A stretch of 64,000 bases of DNA from Flammeovirgaceae bacterium UBA2338. GTDB taxonomy: Bacteria; Bacteroidota; Bacteroidia; Cytophagales; Cyclobacteriaceae. A program made the position numbers and the translations under genes. The notes beneath the pieces are model-generated. The model did no database searches, was not told the origin of the DNA, and saw only the letters and a program-made list of their open reading frames with translations. Below, piece by piece: positions 17,753 to 27,223 of this stretch (the stretch's first letter is position 1; the number at the start of each line of letters is the position of its first letter). The DNA lies in assembly GCA_002344795.1 (NCBI GenBank), contig DDUM01000020.1, positions 18,788-82,787 of the forward strand, read 5' to 3'.

Positions 17753-18919
17753 ATGAAATTTAGCTTCGCTTTTTTTCTTCTCTTTATCAATTTCATTGCA
17801 GGAGCTCAGTCCCTTGCCAATGAAAATCTTAATCACCTCTATAACCCCACAGACGACATTGATTTAGATTGGAGAATGGTGAAGGAAGATGGGCAGATGA
17901 CTATCCACTATTCACTGGCTATTACCGCCAAGGGCTCGTCTCCTGAAATGTACCAGATGCAATGGGAAGAAAGAGATTCCTACTCACAAAGAAAAGGCAA
18001 GGTCATGAGGTCAGATTCATTGTTACTTTCCCCCGGATCTGTAAAGATGGGTACATTGGCAGTCGACTTAAAGGATGACCCATGGATGTTGTTATTAACA
18101 ATAACCAAAGTGACTTCTTCCAACACCTGGTCTTATCCATTTCTGATTGAGAAAAACTATCCGGTAAACGGGTTTATAAAAAATGGAGACCAAGTTGTAT
18201 TAGATTCTTATTTAGAGATGGGGAAAGCGTATTCCGTTCAGGGTCCTTCCGCAGCAAGTAATCTTTCCGTTTTTCGTTACAGCCAAAATTTTAGTTCTGC
18301 CTTTCCTCCTTTTTCAAAAAATACGGCCGGGGCTGATCCTGTTTTACTGCCCGACTCCAGCTTCTCTATCTCCAACGGACAAAGTTTATCTTTTTCAAAG
18401 GAAGGATTGTATTTGGTTCAATCGGATACTGCCTCTGCTGAAGGATTTTCTTTTCGGGTACACACATCAACCTACCCAAGGTATACGCGTATTCAAGACC
18501 TTGTTGACCCTCTTGTGTTTGTGACCACCCAGGATGAATTTACACAACTGCAACAGTCCAATGGCGATAAGGTGGTTTTTGATAAAACTGTCATTGGCAT
18601 CACAAGAGACAGGGACAGGGCCAAACGCTTTATGAAAAGCTATTACACGAGGGTAGAGCTTGCCAATAAATACTTTACTTCCTTTAAGGAAGGATGGAAA
18701 ACGGATCAGGGGATGACGTTTATAATTTTTGGATTACCGGATGAAATCCGCAAGACCAGCCAAACTGAAATATGGTATTACAAGGACTCCAGAACAAAAT
18801 TTGTCTTTATTAAGATGGGCAGCATCTACTCCCCTCACTACTACACCCTGATGAGAGATAATCGGTTTACTGAATTATGGTACAACACCATCGACCTGTG
18901 GAGAAAAAGCAGGTTTTAG
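17753..18919 (+). CDS. GWxTD domain-containing secreted protein
   Basis: A 388-residue protein with a cleavable signal peptide (MKFSFAFFLLFINFIAGAQS). The C-terminal third carries the GWxTD signature: FKEGWKTDQGMTFIIFGLPD at about 322-341, followed by EIWYYKD. This domain is known from Bacteroidota and Acidobacteriota proteins; its function is not established. The N-terminal part looks like beta-rich domains (DLKDDPWMLLLTITKV and similar strands). It is followed 56 bases later by rlmB on the same strand. Confidence 0.85.
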   Translation: MKFSFAFFLLFINFIAGAQSLANENLNHLYNPTDDIDLDWRMVKEDGQMTIHYSLAITAKGSSPEMYQMQWEERDSYSQRKGKVMRSDSLLLSPGSVKMGTLAVDLKDDPWMLLLTITKVTSSNTWSYPFLIEKNYPVNGFIKNGDQVVLDSYLEMGKAYSVQGPSAASNLSVFRYSQNFSSAFPPFSKNTAGADPVLLPDSSFSISNGQSLSFSKEGLYLVQSDTASAEGFSFRVHTSTYPRYTRIQDLVDPLVFVTTQDEFTQLQQSNGDKVVFDKTVIGITRDRDRAKRFMKSYYTRVELANKYFTSFKEGWKTDQGMTFIIFGLPDEIRKTSQTEIWYYKDSRTKFVFIKMGSIYSPHYYTLMRDNRFTELWYNTIDLWRKSRF

Positions 18920-18975
18920 ATCTACTCGCAAAGGATTATTTGTTTTAACCTGTCCTTTTTGGAACTTGCCGGCCA

Positions 18976-19716
18976 ATGAAGAAAGCAGAAATGATCTTTG
19001 GCACCCGTGCCGTAATGGAAGCCGTGAGGGCTGGCCGGGAAATCGAAAAAATTTTTATTCAGGCAGGCCTGAACAATGATCTGATAAAAGAGCTAATTGT
19101 AGTAGCGAAAGAACACGATGTGCCCTTATCGTTTACACCTCAACAAAAACTGAACAAACTCTCTACCAAAAACCACCAGGGAGTCATCTGTTTGCTTTCG
19201 GCAATAAAATATGCGGTTGTTGAAGATCTTATAGATCATGCCTATGCCAATGGGAAGGAGCCTTTTTTTCTCATTCTGGATAGAATAACCGATGTAAGAA
19301 ATTTTGGTGCCATTGTACGAACTGCTGAGTGTGCAGGTCTTACTGGTGTGATCATCCCTGACAAAGGTAATGCACCCCTTACCGCAGATGCCATGAAAAC
19401 CTCAGCTGGGGCATTGAGCTATTTACCCATTTGTAGAGTTCGTGACCTTAAAAAGACTATTCAGACTTTGAAAGAAAACGGTATTCAAATTTTGGCTTGT
19501 ACGGAAAAGGGTTCTCAAGCCCTGTATGAAGTGGATATGAAATCGCCCATCGCATTGTTGCTTGGCTCAGAAGAGGATGGCATTACACCCATGCTCCTCA
19601 GGGAGGTTGATCATCTTGTTAAAATTCCAATGTATGGGAATATAGGTTCTTTAAATGTTTCTGTATCTGCAGGAATTGCGCTGTATGAAGTGATCCGGCA
19701 AAAGAATTACAAATAG
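18976..19716 (+). CDS. rlmB: 23S rRNA (guanosine-2'-O-)-methyltransferase RlmB (TrmH/SpoU family)
   Basis: RlmB methylates the 2'-OH of a guanosine (G2251 in E. coli numbering) in the peptidyl-transferase region of 23S rRNA. The 246-residue protein has the N-terminal substrate-binding domain (MIFGTRAVMEAVRAGREIEK) and the SPOUT knot motifs: ILDRITDVRNFGAIVRTAE (about 95-113), LLLGSEEDGITP (195-206) and IPMYGNIGSLNVSVSAGIAL (217-236). These match motifs 1-3 with the catalytic Arg and the SAM-binding Asn/Ser. Its last 10 bases overlap the opposing guanylyltransferase gene. Confidence 0.9.
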   Translation: MKKAEMIFGTRAVMEAVRAGREIEKIFIQAGLNNDLIKELIVVAKEHDVPLSFTPQQKLNKLSTKNHQGVICLLSAIKYAVVEDLIDHAYANGKEPFFLILDRITDVRNFGAIVRTAECAGLTGVIIPDKGNAPLTADAMKTSAGALSYLPICRVRDLKKTIQTLKENGIQILACTEKGSQALYEVDMKSPIALLLGSEEDGITPMLLREVDHLVKIPMYGNIGSLNVSVSAGIALYEVIRQKNYK

Positions 19717-20780
19717 TCATTGCCGTTGGGCTTTGCCTTGAGATCGTTAACAAATCTTCTAAACAAGTCTTCCTGATCTTTCTGGCAAACAATAATAACA
19801 TTGTCAAACTCTCCAACCAGGTAACCATCCAAACCCTGCACCACAATCAACTTATCTTTTGATCCCTTAACTACAGAGTTTCGCGTTTCATACACCATCG
19901 CATTGGCGTCAATTACATTCTTGTTTTCGTCTTTCTTGTTGAGTTCATGCATTGAACTCCATGAGCCAAGATCAGACCACGCAAAATCACTGAGCCAAAC
20001 ATACACATTGTCGGCTTTTTCCATAACACCATAATCGATGGATATATTCTTACTCTGAACGTAAGCTGTTTTGATAGCCCGTTTTTCCTGATCTGTATAA
20101 AATTTGGTTGAAGCCTCTTCAAACACTTCGGCTATCTCAGGTTGGTGTTTTTCCATGGCCGCTATTATTGCCTTCACTCCCCAAACGAAAATTCCTGAAT
20201 TCCATACAAAGTCGCCACTTTCAATAAACTTCTTTGCAAGGGCCAGTTCGGGCTTTTCCGTAAACGTCTTCACCTTCTTGATAGGGTTCCCGCTATTTAA
20301 GTATTGTATGTAACCGTATCCTGTCTCCGGCCGGACAGGCTTGATGCCCATTGTTATAAGCTTATCCTGATCCTTAGCATACGCAACAGATTTATTGATC
20401 GTTTCCTGAAAAGCTATTTCATTGAGTATAAGATGATCAGCCGGACTGACCACCACCACTGCATCGGGTGTGTTTATAGCTATACGGTAGCTTGCATACG
20501 CTATACAAGGAGCCGTATTCTTTCTCATGGGCTCTACCAACACCTGAGCATCACCTACACCCAATTGTTCTTTGGTGATGTCCGCTAAGTCTTCATTTGT
20601 TACAACAAAAATATTCTCTTTTGGGCAAAGTGGCAGAAATCGTTCGTAAGTAGATTGAATCAAAGTTTTACCAGTACCCAATACATCTAAAAATTGTTTG
20701 GGTTTTGCATTGCGACTGTAAGGCCAAAACCTAGTACCAATACCTCCTGCCATCAGCACTACAAAAAGTTTTTTATCCAT
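19707..20780 (-). CDS. manC: Mannose-1-phosphate guanylyltransferase
   Basis: The enzyme joins mannose-1-phosphate and GTP to make GDP-mannose. The 357-residue length is the short form without the phosphomannose isomerase domain. Motifs are VLMAGGIGTRFWPYSR (8-23, the GxGxRxWP pyrophosphorylase loop), KPKQFLDVLG (27-36), VVVSPADHLI near 108-117 and FTEKPELALAKKFI near 170-183 with FVWNSGIFVW after it. It follows kdsD by 35 bases on the same strand, so both may form one unit for envelope-sugar supply. GDP-mannose could feed the glycan locus or further deoxysugars. Confidence 0.92.
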   Translation of the reverse strand: MDKKLFVVLMAGGIGTRFWPYSRNAKPKQFLDVLGTGKTLIQSTYERFLPLCPKENIFVVTNEDLADITKEQLGVGDAQVLVEPMRKNTAPCIAYASYRIAINTPDAVVVVSPADHLILNEIAFQETINKSVAYAKDQDKLITMGIKPVRPETGYGYIQYLNSGNPIKKVKTFTEKPELALAKKFIESGDFVWNSGIFVWGVKAIIAAMEKHQPEIAEVFEEASTKFYTDQEKRAIKTAYVQSKNISIDYGVMEKADNVYVWLSDFAWSDLGSWSSMHELNKKDENKNVIDANAMVYETRNSVVKGSKDKLIVVQGLDGYLVGEFDNVIIVCQKDQEDLFRRFVNDLKAKPNGNDYL

Positions 20781-20815
20781 TATCTAACATATTGGAATCA
20801 GAAATCAAATAGAAT

Positions 20816-21784
20816 TTAAACAATCCCCTCTTTTAAAAGGTCATGTAAATGGATAAAGCCATGAACTTTACCCTCCTTAATTACCACCAATTGGGTAATG
20901 CTATTTTGCTGCATTATTTGAAGCGCTTTTACTGCCAGCTCACCCGAAGCAATGGTTTTTGGGTTTCGGGATAAAACGTCAGAAGCCTTAGCGCTATCAA
21001 TCCGGATGTCCCTCTGTAACATCCTTCTCAAGTCTCCATCAGTAATAATCCCCAATAAAGATCTACTTTGATCTACCACTGCCGCTGCACCCAGCCTTTT
21101 AGAAGAAATCTCCAGAATCACCTCTTTTAATGGGGTGTTTTCCTCCACCATAGGAATTTCCTTGCCTTCCATCACATCATCTACCCGCAGATAAAGTTGT
21201 TTTCCCAGGGCACCTCCCGGATGAAATTGCGCAAAGTCTTCACTCGAAAAATTTCTGAGGTTAAGCAAGCAAACCGCAAGGGCATCACCCATCGCAAGAT
21301 GTGCTGTAGTACTGGTGGTTGGAGCCAGGTTATTAGGGCAAGCTTCTTCACCAATGGTCGCATTCAATATATAATCGGCTTGTTGTGCCAAATAAGAGTC
21401 AATATTGCTTACCAATGCAACAAGTTTAAATCCTCTTCGTTTCAAAAGTGGCACTAACATCTTAATTTCAGGTGTATTACCACTTTTCGATAAACAGATT
21501 ACGATATCATTATCTTGAATCATGCCCAGATCGCCATGAATGGCGTCAGCAGCATGCATAAAAAGTGAAGGTGTACCTGTTGAGTTGAGTGTTGCCACAA
21601 TTTTGTTTGCTATTATGGCACTTTTACCAATACCCGTTATGACCACTCGCCCCTTAGATTGGATGATTTCTTTGACGCAAGCCTCAAAATCATCATCAAT
21701 AAATTGGGCTAGTTTTTCGATAGCCCGAGCCTCATTTAATAATACCTCGATGGCTACTTTCTTAATATTTTTTGTTAAATTCAA
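20816..21784 (-). CDS. kdsD: D-arabinose-5-phosphate isomerase (KdsD/KpsF/GutQ family)
   Basis: It interconverts ribulose-5-phosphate and arabinose-5-phosphate, the first step towards Kdo for lipopolysaccharide. The 322 residues contain an SIS domain (GRVVITGIGKSAIIANKI at 45-62, CLSKSGNTPEI near 96-106, FHPGGALGK near 190) and two CBS domains (about 200-322, including GIITDGDLRRML). The start appears to be TTG at 21784, because an in-frame stop lies only a few codons upstream and there is no nearby ATG. A minus-strand TATCTTTG (21815-21822) fits a -7 promoter element. Confidence 0.92.
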   Translation of the reverse strand: MNLTKNIKKVAIEVLLNEARAIEKLAQFIDDDFEACVKEIIQSKGRVVITGIGKSAIIANKIVATLNSTGTPSLFMHAADAIHGDLGMIQDNDIVICLSKSGNTPEIKMLVPLLKRRGFKLVALVSNIDSYLAQQADYILNATIGEEACPNNLAPTTSTTAHLAMGDALAVCLLNLRNFSSEDFAQFHPGGALGKQLYLRVDDVMEGKEIPMVEENTPLKEVILEISSKRLGAAAVVDQSRSLLGIITDGDLRRMLQRDIRIDSAKASDVLSRNPKTIASGELAVKALQIMQQNSITQLVVIKEGKVHGFIHLHDLLKEGIV

Positions 21785-21814
21785 TGCTCTTACCTAGTTA
21801 GAAAACCACGGATG

Positions 21815-21822
21815 CAAAGATA
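21815..21822 (-). promoter_or_regulatory. Bacteroidota -7 promoter element before kdsD
   Basis: On the minus strand this reads TATCTTTG, matching TANNTTTG exactly. It lies about 31 bases before the TTG start of kdsD, in the 61-base divergent gap with recQ. I see no clear -33 TTTG at the usual spacing, so this is moderate evidence only. Confidence 0.4.
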
Positions 21823-21845
21823 AGTATTTCATTCGTTATTATGTT

Positions 21846-24044
21846 TTGTTATTTATGATTGTCGCAGAAGAGAAAGATACTTTACGAGAGAAACTCAAAG
21901 AATTATTTGGATACACTACATTCAGAGGGAATCAGGAAGTTGTTATCAAAAACATCCTTGAAGGAAAGAATACCTTTGTAATCATGCCAACTGGTGCAGG
22001 CAAGTCGCTTTGTTACCAGCTGCCAGCAATGATTAAAGACGGCATGGCTGTTGTCATTTCGCCACTCATCGCCTTGATGAAAAATCAGGTCGATCAGCTT
22101 AACGCCTACGGAATAAATGCTCGTTTTTTAAATTCTACACTTAGCAAGTCTGAGATCACTAGACTTAAGAAAGATTGTATCAATGGCGATGTAAAACTGC
22201 TCTATGTAGCGCCTGAGTCGTTGAACAAAGAAGAGTACATTGAGTTTTTACTCAAAGCCAACGTATCATTCGTTGCTATTGATGAGGCGCATTGTATTTC
22301 TGAGTGGGGTCATGATTTCAGACCGGAGTATAGGAAAATAAAAACCATGATTGCCCAACTTGGCAATATGCCGGTAATTGCATTGACGGCTACCGCCACA
22401 CCAAAAGTTCAAATCGACATCCAGAAAAATTTACAAATGGAGGATGCCGATATTTTTCTATCCTCATTCAATAGAAAGAACCTATACTATGAGGTTCGCC
22501 CTAAAAAGGAAACAAAAAAACAACTCATCAAGTTTCTGAAAGAAAATAAAGGCAAGTCAGGAATCATCTATTGCCTCAGCAGGAAAAAAGTTGAAGAGAT
22601 CGCACAACTTCTTAACGTGAACGGGTTTAATGCTGCACCTTATCACGCTGGACTAGACCCTGATGTACGAGTAAGAAATCAAGACAACTTCCTTAACGAA
22701 GAGGTTGATATTGTTGTTGCTACAATCGCCTTTGGTATGGGTATCGATAAACCAGACGTAAGGTTTGTTATTCACTACGATGTACCAAAGTCGCTAGAGG
22801 GATATTATCAGGAAACAGGTAGAGCGGGTAGAGATGGACTAGAAGGCATATGCCTCATGTTCTATAGCCACAATGACCTGAGTAAACTCGAAAAGTTCAA
22901 CAAAGACAAACCGGTTCAGGAAAGAGAAAATTCTCGCATTCTGTTACAAGAAATGGAGTTCTATGCAGAGTCTCCTATTTGTAGAAGAAAACAACTGCTT
23001 CATTACTTTGGTGAAGAGTTTAAAGTAGAGAACTGTGGAGCTTGCGATAATTGTGTTCATCCACGGGAACGTTTCGATGGTACAGAATCCGTAAAGCTTG
23101 TTTTGCAGGCAGTCAAAGAAACAAACGAACGTTTTGGCCTAAGCCACCTTGTAAATGTGATACGGGGTGTGGATGACGAATATGTAAAGAGCTATGGCCA
23201 CGAAAAACTTCCTGTATATGGCAAAGGAGCTGATGAAGGTCCTGACTTCTGGAAATCGGTTATACGACAAACACTTATTTATCAATACCTGGAAAAAGAC
23301 ATTGATAGTGTAGGTGTACTTAAGATTAAAGAAAAGGGTGTTAAGTTTTTGAAAAAACCTGAGACCATAGAACTGGCCAGAGACCATGACTATACTTCTG
23401 AGGGTGAGGAGGAAGAATCAATAGAAAGAGCTCCGATCCATTCGAAAGCATACGATGTAAAGCTCTTTGAATTGCTTAAGGCGGAAAGAAAACAAATTGC
23501 CAAAGAAAAAGACTTACCGCCATATGTCATTTTTCAGGATCCTTCTTTGGAAGAAATGGCCACTACCTATCCTACTTCAAAAGAAGAATTAGCGTCTGTC
23601 AACGGAGTGGGAATGGGCAAGGTGCAGAAATTTGGCAAAAGCTTTCTTGAACTTATTAAAGATTATGTAGAGGAAAACGAAATTGAAACTGCGGCAGATG
23701 TTGTTGTTAAGTCCTCTGTCAATAAATCCAAAATCAAAATATTCATTATCCAACAGGTTGATCGCAAAGTCGACCTGGAAGAGATTGCTGACTCTAAAGG
23801 AATAACTTTTGAAGAGTTACTCACCGAGATTGAAAATATTTGTTATTCTGGCACAAAGCTGAATCTCGACTACTACATTGACGACATGCTGGATGAAAGT
23901 AAGCAAGAAGAAATTTTTGAGTATTTTCTCAATTCAGAAACAGACAGCCTGGATGAAGCGTTGCAAGATGATGACATGGCAGACTATTCAGAGGAAGAGA
24001 TTCGACTGATGCGCATTAAGTTCCTGTCGGAGTACGCCAACTGA
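21846..24044 (+). CDS. recQ: ATP-dependent DNA helicase RecQ
   Basis: A superfamily 2 3'-5' helicase for recombination and replication-fork repair. The 732-residue protein has motif 0/I FRGNQEVV and MPTGAGKSLCYQLP (K53), the DEAH box DEAHCISEWGHDFRPEY, motif III ALTATATPK, and motifs V/VI GMGIDKPDVRFV and YYQETGRAGRDG. A zinc site follows (CRRKQLLHYFGE ... CGACDNC, about 380-401), then the winged-helix RQC domain and an HRDC domain near 530-610. The extra 100 acidic residues at the C-terminus make it longer than E. coli RecQ. The start could also be the ATG three codons in (21855). Confidence 0.95.
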   Translation: MLFMIVAEEKDTLREKLKELFGYTTFRGNQEVVIKNILEGKNTFVIMPTGAGKSLCYQLPAMIKDGMAVVISPLIALMKNQVDQLNAYGINARFLNSTLSKSEITRLKKDCINGDVKLLYVAPESLNKEEYIEFLLKANVSFVAIDEAHCISEWGHDFRPEYRKIKTMIAQLGNMPVIALTATATPKVQIDIQKNLQMEDADIFLSSFNRKNLYYEVRPKKETKKQLIKFLKENKGKSGIIYCLSRKKVEEIAQLLNVNGFNAAPYHAGLDPDVRVRNQDNFLNEEVDIVVATIAFGMGIDKPDVRFVIHYDVPKSLEGYYQETGRAGRDGLEGICLMFYSHNDLSKLEKFNKDKPVQERENSRILLQEMEFYAESPICRRKQLLHYFGEEFKVENCGACDNCVHPRERFDGTESVKLVLQAVKETNERFGLSHLVNVIRGVDDEYVKSYGHEKLPVYGKGADEGPDFWKSVIRQTLIYQYLEKDIDSVGVLKIKEKGVKFLKKPETIELARDHDYTSEGEEEESIERAPIHSKAYDVKLFELLKAERKQIAKEKDLPPYVIFQDPSLEEMATTYPTSKEELASVNGVGMGKVQKFGKSFLELIKDYVEENEIETAADVVVKSSVNKSKIKIFIIQQVDRKVDLEEIADSKGITFEELLTEIENICYSGTKLNLDYYIDDMLDESKQEEIFEYFLNSETDSLDEALQDDDMADYSEEEIRLMRIKFLSEYAN

Positions 24045-24070
24045 TTTTCAAGTGATTACATTCTAAATTA

Positions 24071-24098
24071 CCTCAAAGAACCTATCTTTGAGGTTTTT
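24071..24098 (+). terminator. Rho-independent terminator after recQ
   Basis: CCTCAAAGA (24071-24079) pairs perfectly with TCTTTGAGG (24085-24093) around a 5-base loop and is followed by five T. It ends recQ transcription and lies just before the purD start. Confidence 0.75.
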
Positions 24099-24117
24099 AC
24101 TTTTAGGCTACACTGAA

Positions 24118-25413
24118 ATGAACATATTGATAATTGGCAGTGGCGGACGAGAGCATGCGCTGGCATGGAAAATAAAACAAAGCAGGCATTGTGATGATTT
24201 GTACGTGGCACCAGGTAATGCAGGCAGTGCTACCGTTGCTCAAAACGTACCCATCGGTGTGGAGGACTTTGATCAGCTTGGACAGTTTGCCAGGGATAAA
24301 AATATAGATCTCATTGTGGTAGGCCCTGAGGGCGCTCTTGTAAATGGAATCCGCGATTACTTTGAGGCAGACCCCTCTTTAAATAAAATCCTTATGGTGG
24401 GTCCCGGAAAAAGTGGAGCAAGGCTGGAAGGCAGCAAGGATTTTTCAAAACAATTCATGGTTAGGAATGGCATTCCCACTGGAAAAGCAAAAACCTTTGT
24501 GGCCAGCCAATTGAACGAAGCATATAGCTATATTGACAATCTCAAACCCCCGATTGTTTTAAAGGCCGATGGGTTGGCCGCAGGCAAGGGGGTAGTTATT
24601 AGTCCAACAGTAGCAGAAGCTAAAAATACCATTCGGGAAATGCTGGAGGATAAAAAATTTGGAGAGGCCAGCACCAAAGTGCTCATCGAAGAATTTTTGG
24701 ATGGAATAGAACTTTCCGTGTTTGTAATGACCGATGGAAAGAACTATGCCATTCTTCCTGAAGCAAAAGATTACAAAAGAATAGGAGATAACGATACCGG
24801 ACCTAACACCGGAGGTATGGGCGCAGTTTCCCCCGTTGTTTTTGCAGATGCTGCCTTTATGAAAAAGGTGGAAGAAAAAGTGATTAAGCCTACTATCGCA
24901 GGTCTAGGCAAAGAGAATATCCCTTATAAGGGCTTTGTTTTTATTGGACTGATGAACATCAATGGAGAGCCGTTTGTAATAGAATACAATGCGCGTATGG
25001 GAGACCCGGAAACACAGGTAGTATTACCCAGAATAGATACTGACTTCGTAGAACTATTAGTAGCTACTGCTAAAGGTGAACTCACCTCAGGACCAGTACC
25101 TCAGAAAAACGAGGTAGCAATGACTGTAGTAATGGTGGCCAAGGGCTATCCCGAAAGTTATGAAAAAGGAAAAGTGATTGATGGACTAAGTAAAGTAAAG
25201 GATGGGATAGTATTCCACGCAGGTACAAAAAACAATGGAAATGAGGTAGTAACCAATGGGGGAAGAGTACTTGCTGTAACGGGAATCGGAACCTCTTTAG
25301 TTGACGCCTCTGCAAAGGCCTATAGCGCTGTTTCGAGTATCCGATGGGATGGATTATATTTCAGGAAAGATATTGGTAATGATTTGAATAAGTGGGCTGG
25401 CTCACTTTCATAA
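24118..25413 (+). CDS. purD: Phosphoribosylamine-glycine ligase
   Basis: PurD (GARS) joins phosphoribosylamine and glycine using ATP in purine synthesis. I place the start at the ATG at 24118, because the protein then begins MNILIIGSGGREHALAWKI, the conserved N-terminus; the longer frame from a TTG at 24088 would run through the recQ terminator. The product is about 431 residues, a normal length. ATP-grasp features are visible: PPIVLKADGLAAGKGVVI, EFLDGIELSVFVMTDG, DNDTGPNTGGMGAVSP and FVIEYNARMGDPETQVVLPR. It is followed by the PSP1 gene after 10 bases, so they are probably co-transcribed. Confidence 0.94.
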   Translation: MNILIIGSGGREHALAWKIKQSRHCDDLYVAPGNAGSATVAQNVPIGVEDFDQLGQFARDKNIDLIVVGPEGALVNGIRDYFEADPSLNKILMVGPGKSGARLEGSKDFSKQFMVRNGIPTGKAKTFVASQLNEAYSYIDNLKPPIVLKADGLAAGKGVVISPTVAEAKNTIREMLEDKKFGEASTKVLIEEFLDGIELSVFVMTDGKNYAILPEAKDYKRIGDNDTGPNTGGMGAVSPVVFADAAFMKKVEEKVIKPTIAGLGKENIPYKGFVFIGLMNINGEPFVIEYNARMGDPETQVVLPRIDTDFVELLVATAKGELTSGPVPQKNEVAMTVVMVAKGYPESYEKGKVIDGLSKVKDGIVFHAGTKNNGNEVVTNGGRVLAVTGIGTSLVDASAKAYSAVSSIRWDGLYFRKDIGNDLNKWAGSLS

Positions 25414-25423
25414 AAATATAATT

Positions 25424-26569
25424 ATGGGTTGTGCATGTGGAACAGAGAAGGACGGTAAGGTTGGCGGTTGTAATAATAATGGTGCATGCCAAACAGGCGG
25501 CTGCAACAAAATGAATGTCTTTGACTGGCTGTCGAACATGGGTATGCCTACCAACGACCAAATGGATGTTGTGGAGGTACGATTTAAGGGGGGTGAAAAG
25601 GATTTTTTTAGAAACACAGACCGCCTTGACTTGACCACTGGCGATGCAGTAATTGTAGAAGTACCCAACGGTCACCATTTAGGGCATGTTTCCATGCAAG
25701 GTGAGCTGGTCCGCTTGCAGATGCAGAAAAAGAAAATCCCCAATGACAAGGCTATTAAAAAGGTCTACAGAATTGCCCACCAAAAAGATCTTGAAAAATA
25801 TGAAGAGGTGAAGAAGAGAGAGTATCCTACCCTCTACCGCACCCGGGAGATCATCCGTCAGATGAAATTGAACATGAAATTATCTGACATTGAATATCAG
25901 GCTGACAATACCAAAGCAACCTTCTTCTACTCAGCTGAGGATCGTGTAGACTTTAGGGAGTTGATTAAAGTGCTTGCGACAGAGTTTAGGATCAGAGTAG
26001 AGATGCGCCAAATTAGTCTCAGGCAAGAAGCAGGAAGGCTAGGAGGAATCGGTGTCTGTGGACGAGAATTATGTTGCTCTACCTGGCTGAGCGAATTTAA
26101 GAATGTGGCCACAAGCGCAGCGCGCTACCAAAACCTTTCCCTAAATCCCAGTAAGTTGTCGGGGCAATGCGGACGATTAAAGTGTTGCCTCAATTACGAA
26201 TTGGAAACTTACATGGATGCCCTGAAGGACATTCCAAAAGTCGAAATCCCCTTAAAAACTGAGCAGGGAGAAGCCGTCCTTCAAAAGACCGATATTTTTA
26301 GAAGGATAATGTGGTTTGGCTACAATAGAGAGAATACGTGGTTTCCTATCAATGTAGATAGGGTAAATGAAATTCTCAGAATGAACAAGGAAGGAAAAAA
26401 ACCGGCCAGCCTTGAAGAAAACGCTGCAGCTGAAAAAATTCCTATATCCTCTCTCAACAGTGACCTGGAAAATATGGATAAGAAATTCAGTTCCAGGAAC
26501 AAAAAGAAGAAAAGGAAAAAAAGAAAACCAAGACCAAGAAACAATCCTTCAAATAAAAAAAAGGAATGA
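25424..26569 (+). CDS. PSP1 domain protein (RicT/YaaT-like) with Cys-rich N-terminus
   Basis: A 381-residue protein with the PSP1 C-terminal domain: ELIKVLATEFRIRVEMRQIS (about 180-199), then GGIGVCGRELCCSTWL and LSGQCGRLKCCLNYELETY (about 207-265), the Cys-rich core known from B. subtilis RicT (YaaT). The first 30 residues hold five more Cys (3, 5, 16, 22, 27), and the last 30 are very basic. RicT works with partner proteins that bind Fe-S clusters and affects RNA maturation; a metal cluster here is an inference. The gene overlaps gldH by 4 bases (ATGA). Confidence 0.85.
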   Translation: MGCACGTEKDGKVGGCNNNGACQTGGCNKMNVFDWLSNMGMPTNDQMDVVEVRFKGGEKDFFRNTDRLDLTTGDAVIVEVPNGHHLGHVSMQGELVRLQMQKKKIPNDKAIKKVYRIAHQKDLEKYEEVKKREYPTLYRTREIIRQMKLNMKLSDIEYQADNTKATFFYSAEDRVDFRELIKVLATEFRIRVEMRQISLRQEAGRLGGIGVCGRELCCSTWLSEFKNVATSAARYQNLSLNPSKLSGQCGRLKCCLNYELETYMDALKDIPKVEIPLKTEQGEAVLQKTDIFRRIMWFGYNRENTWFPINVDRVNEILRMNKEGKKPASLEENAAAEKIPISSLNSDLENMDKKFSSRNKKKKRKKRKPRPRNNPSNKKKE

Positions 26570-27045
26570 GACGATTCTTAGTATTTATGCCACTGCTGAT
26601 TTTATTTTCCTGCGACACGTCACGTATTTTCGAACAACAGGTTGACTTTCCGGATAAAGCATGGTTGGTGCAAGATCAGCCTCACTTTGACTTTGAAATA
26701 AAAGATCACACTCAGAACTACAACCTCTACTATACCGTTCGCAACTCATTGGATTTTCCGTTCTCAAGGATTTTTGTTAATTATTCTTTAGTAGATTCGA
26801 CCAACACCCAACTTCGTAAAGAGCTTCTTTCTGCTTATCTGTTCGACCAAAAGAGTGGTGAACCATTTGGAAACAGCAGTATTGGTGATTTATTTGACCA
26901 TCGTTTTCCCATTGTTGCCAATTATCATTTTGATAAGCCGGGCAAGTACACCATCACCCTTGAACAATTCAATCGACTGGATACCCTGAAAGGGATGCTT
27001 GCAGTGGGCATTCGTGTGGAAGCCGCTAACAATAACCAAGAATAG
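26566..27045 (+). CDS. gldH: Gliding motility lipoprotein GldH
   Basis: A 159-residue lipoprotein. The signal peptide ends in a lipobox LILFSCD with the lipidated Cys at about residue 16. The mature start IFEQQVDFPDKAW then HFDFEIKD matches GldH, one of the Gld lipoproteins needed for gliding and Type IX secretion in Bacteroidota. Translation is coupled to the PSP1 gene (ATGA overlap), an arrangement I recall from other Bacteroidota. The protein should sit in the periplasm, anchored to a membrane. Presence of GldH suggests the host glides or secretes by the Type IX system, but no other T9SS core gene is in the window. Confidence 0.85.
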   Translation: MRRFLVFMPLLILFSCDTSRIFEQQVDFPDKAWLVQDQPHFDFEIKDHTQNYNLYYTVRNSLDFPFSRIFVNYSLVDSTNTQLRKELLSAYLFDQKSGEPFGNSSIGDLFDHRFPIVANYHFDKPGKYTITLEQFNRLDTLKGMLAVGIRVEAANNNQE

Positions 27046-27061
27046 GGAATTAATATAAAAA

Positions 27062-27196
27062 AATGAGGCTACCTCAAAAGTTAAAGAATGTCGTTTTTCT
27101 GAGCCAAAGCGAAGAATCTCTATAGTTTGAATTAACAATTAAGGGATGTTTCGCTTTTTGCTCAACAAAACGTGTCACTTTTGAGACAGCCTCATT
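27062..27196. repeat. Foldback interspersed repeat, copy 1 (between convergent gldH and secDF)
   Basis: The core at 27065-27193 begins GAGGCTACCTCAAAAGTT and ends CACTTTTGAGACAGCCTC, an 18-base terminal inverted repeat with few mismatches. The interior is also an imperfect palindrome, so the whole could fold into one long hairpin. A second copy with most bases identical lies at 58336-58461. It has no coding capacity. Here it probably also acts as a two-way terminator for gldH and secDF. Confidence 0.8.
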
Positions 27197-27223
27197 CTCA
27201 TTTAATCTATTGTTTTAAACTTC

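Noticed and set aside
21846..24044. RecQ as part of an anti-phage system
   Set aside because: The protein has the full housekeeping layout (helicase, zinc, RQC, HRDC) and its neighbours are kdsD and purD, not nuclease or other defence genes.
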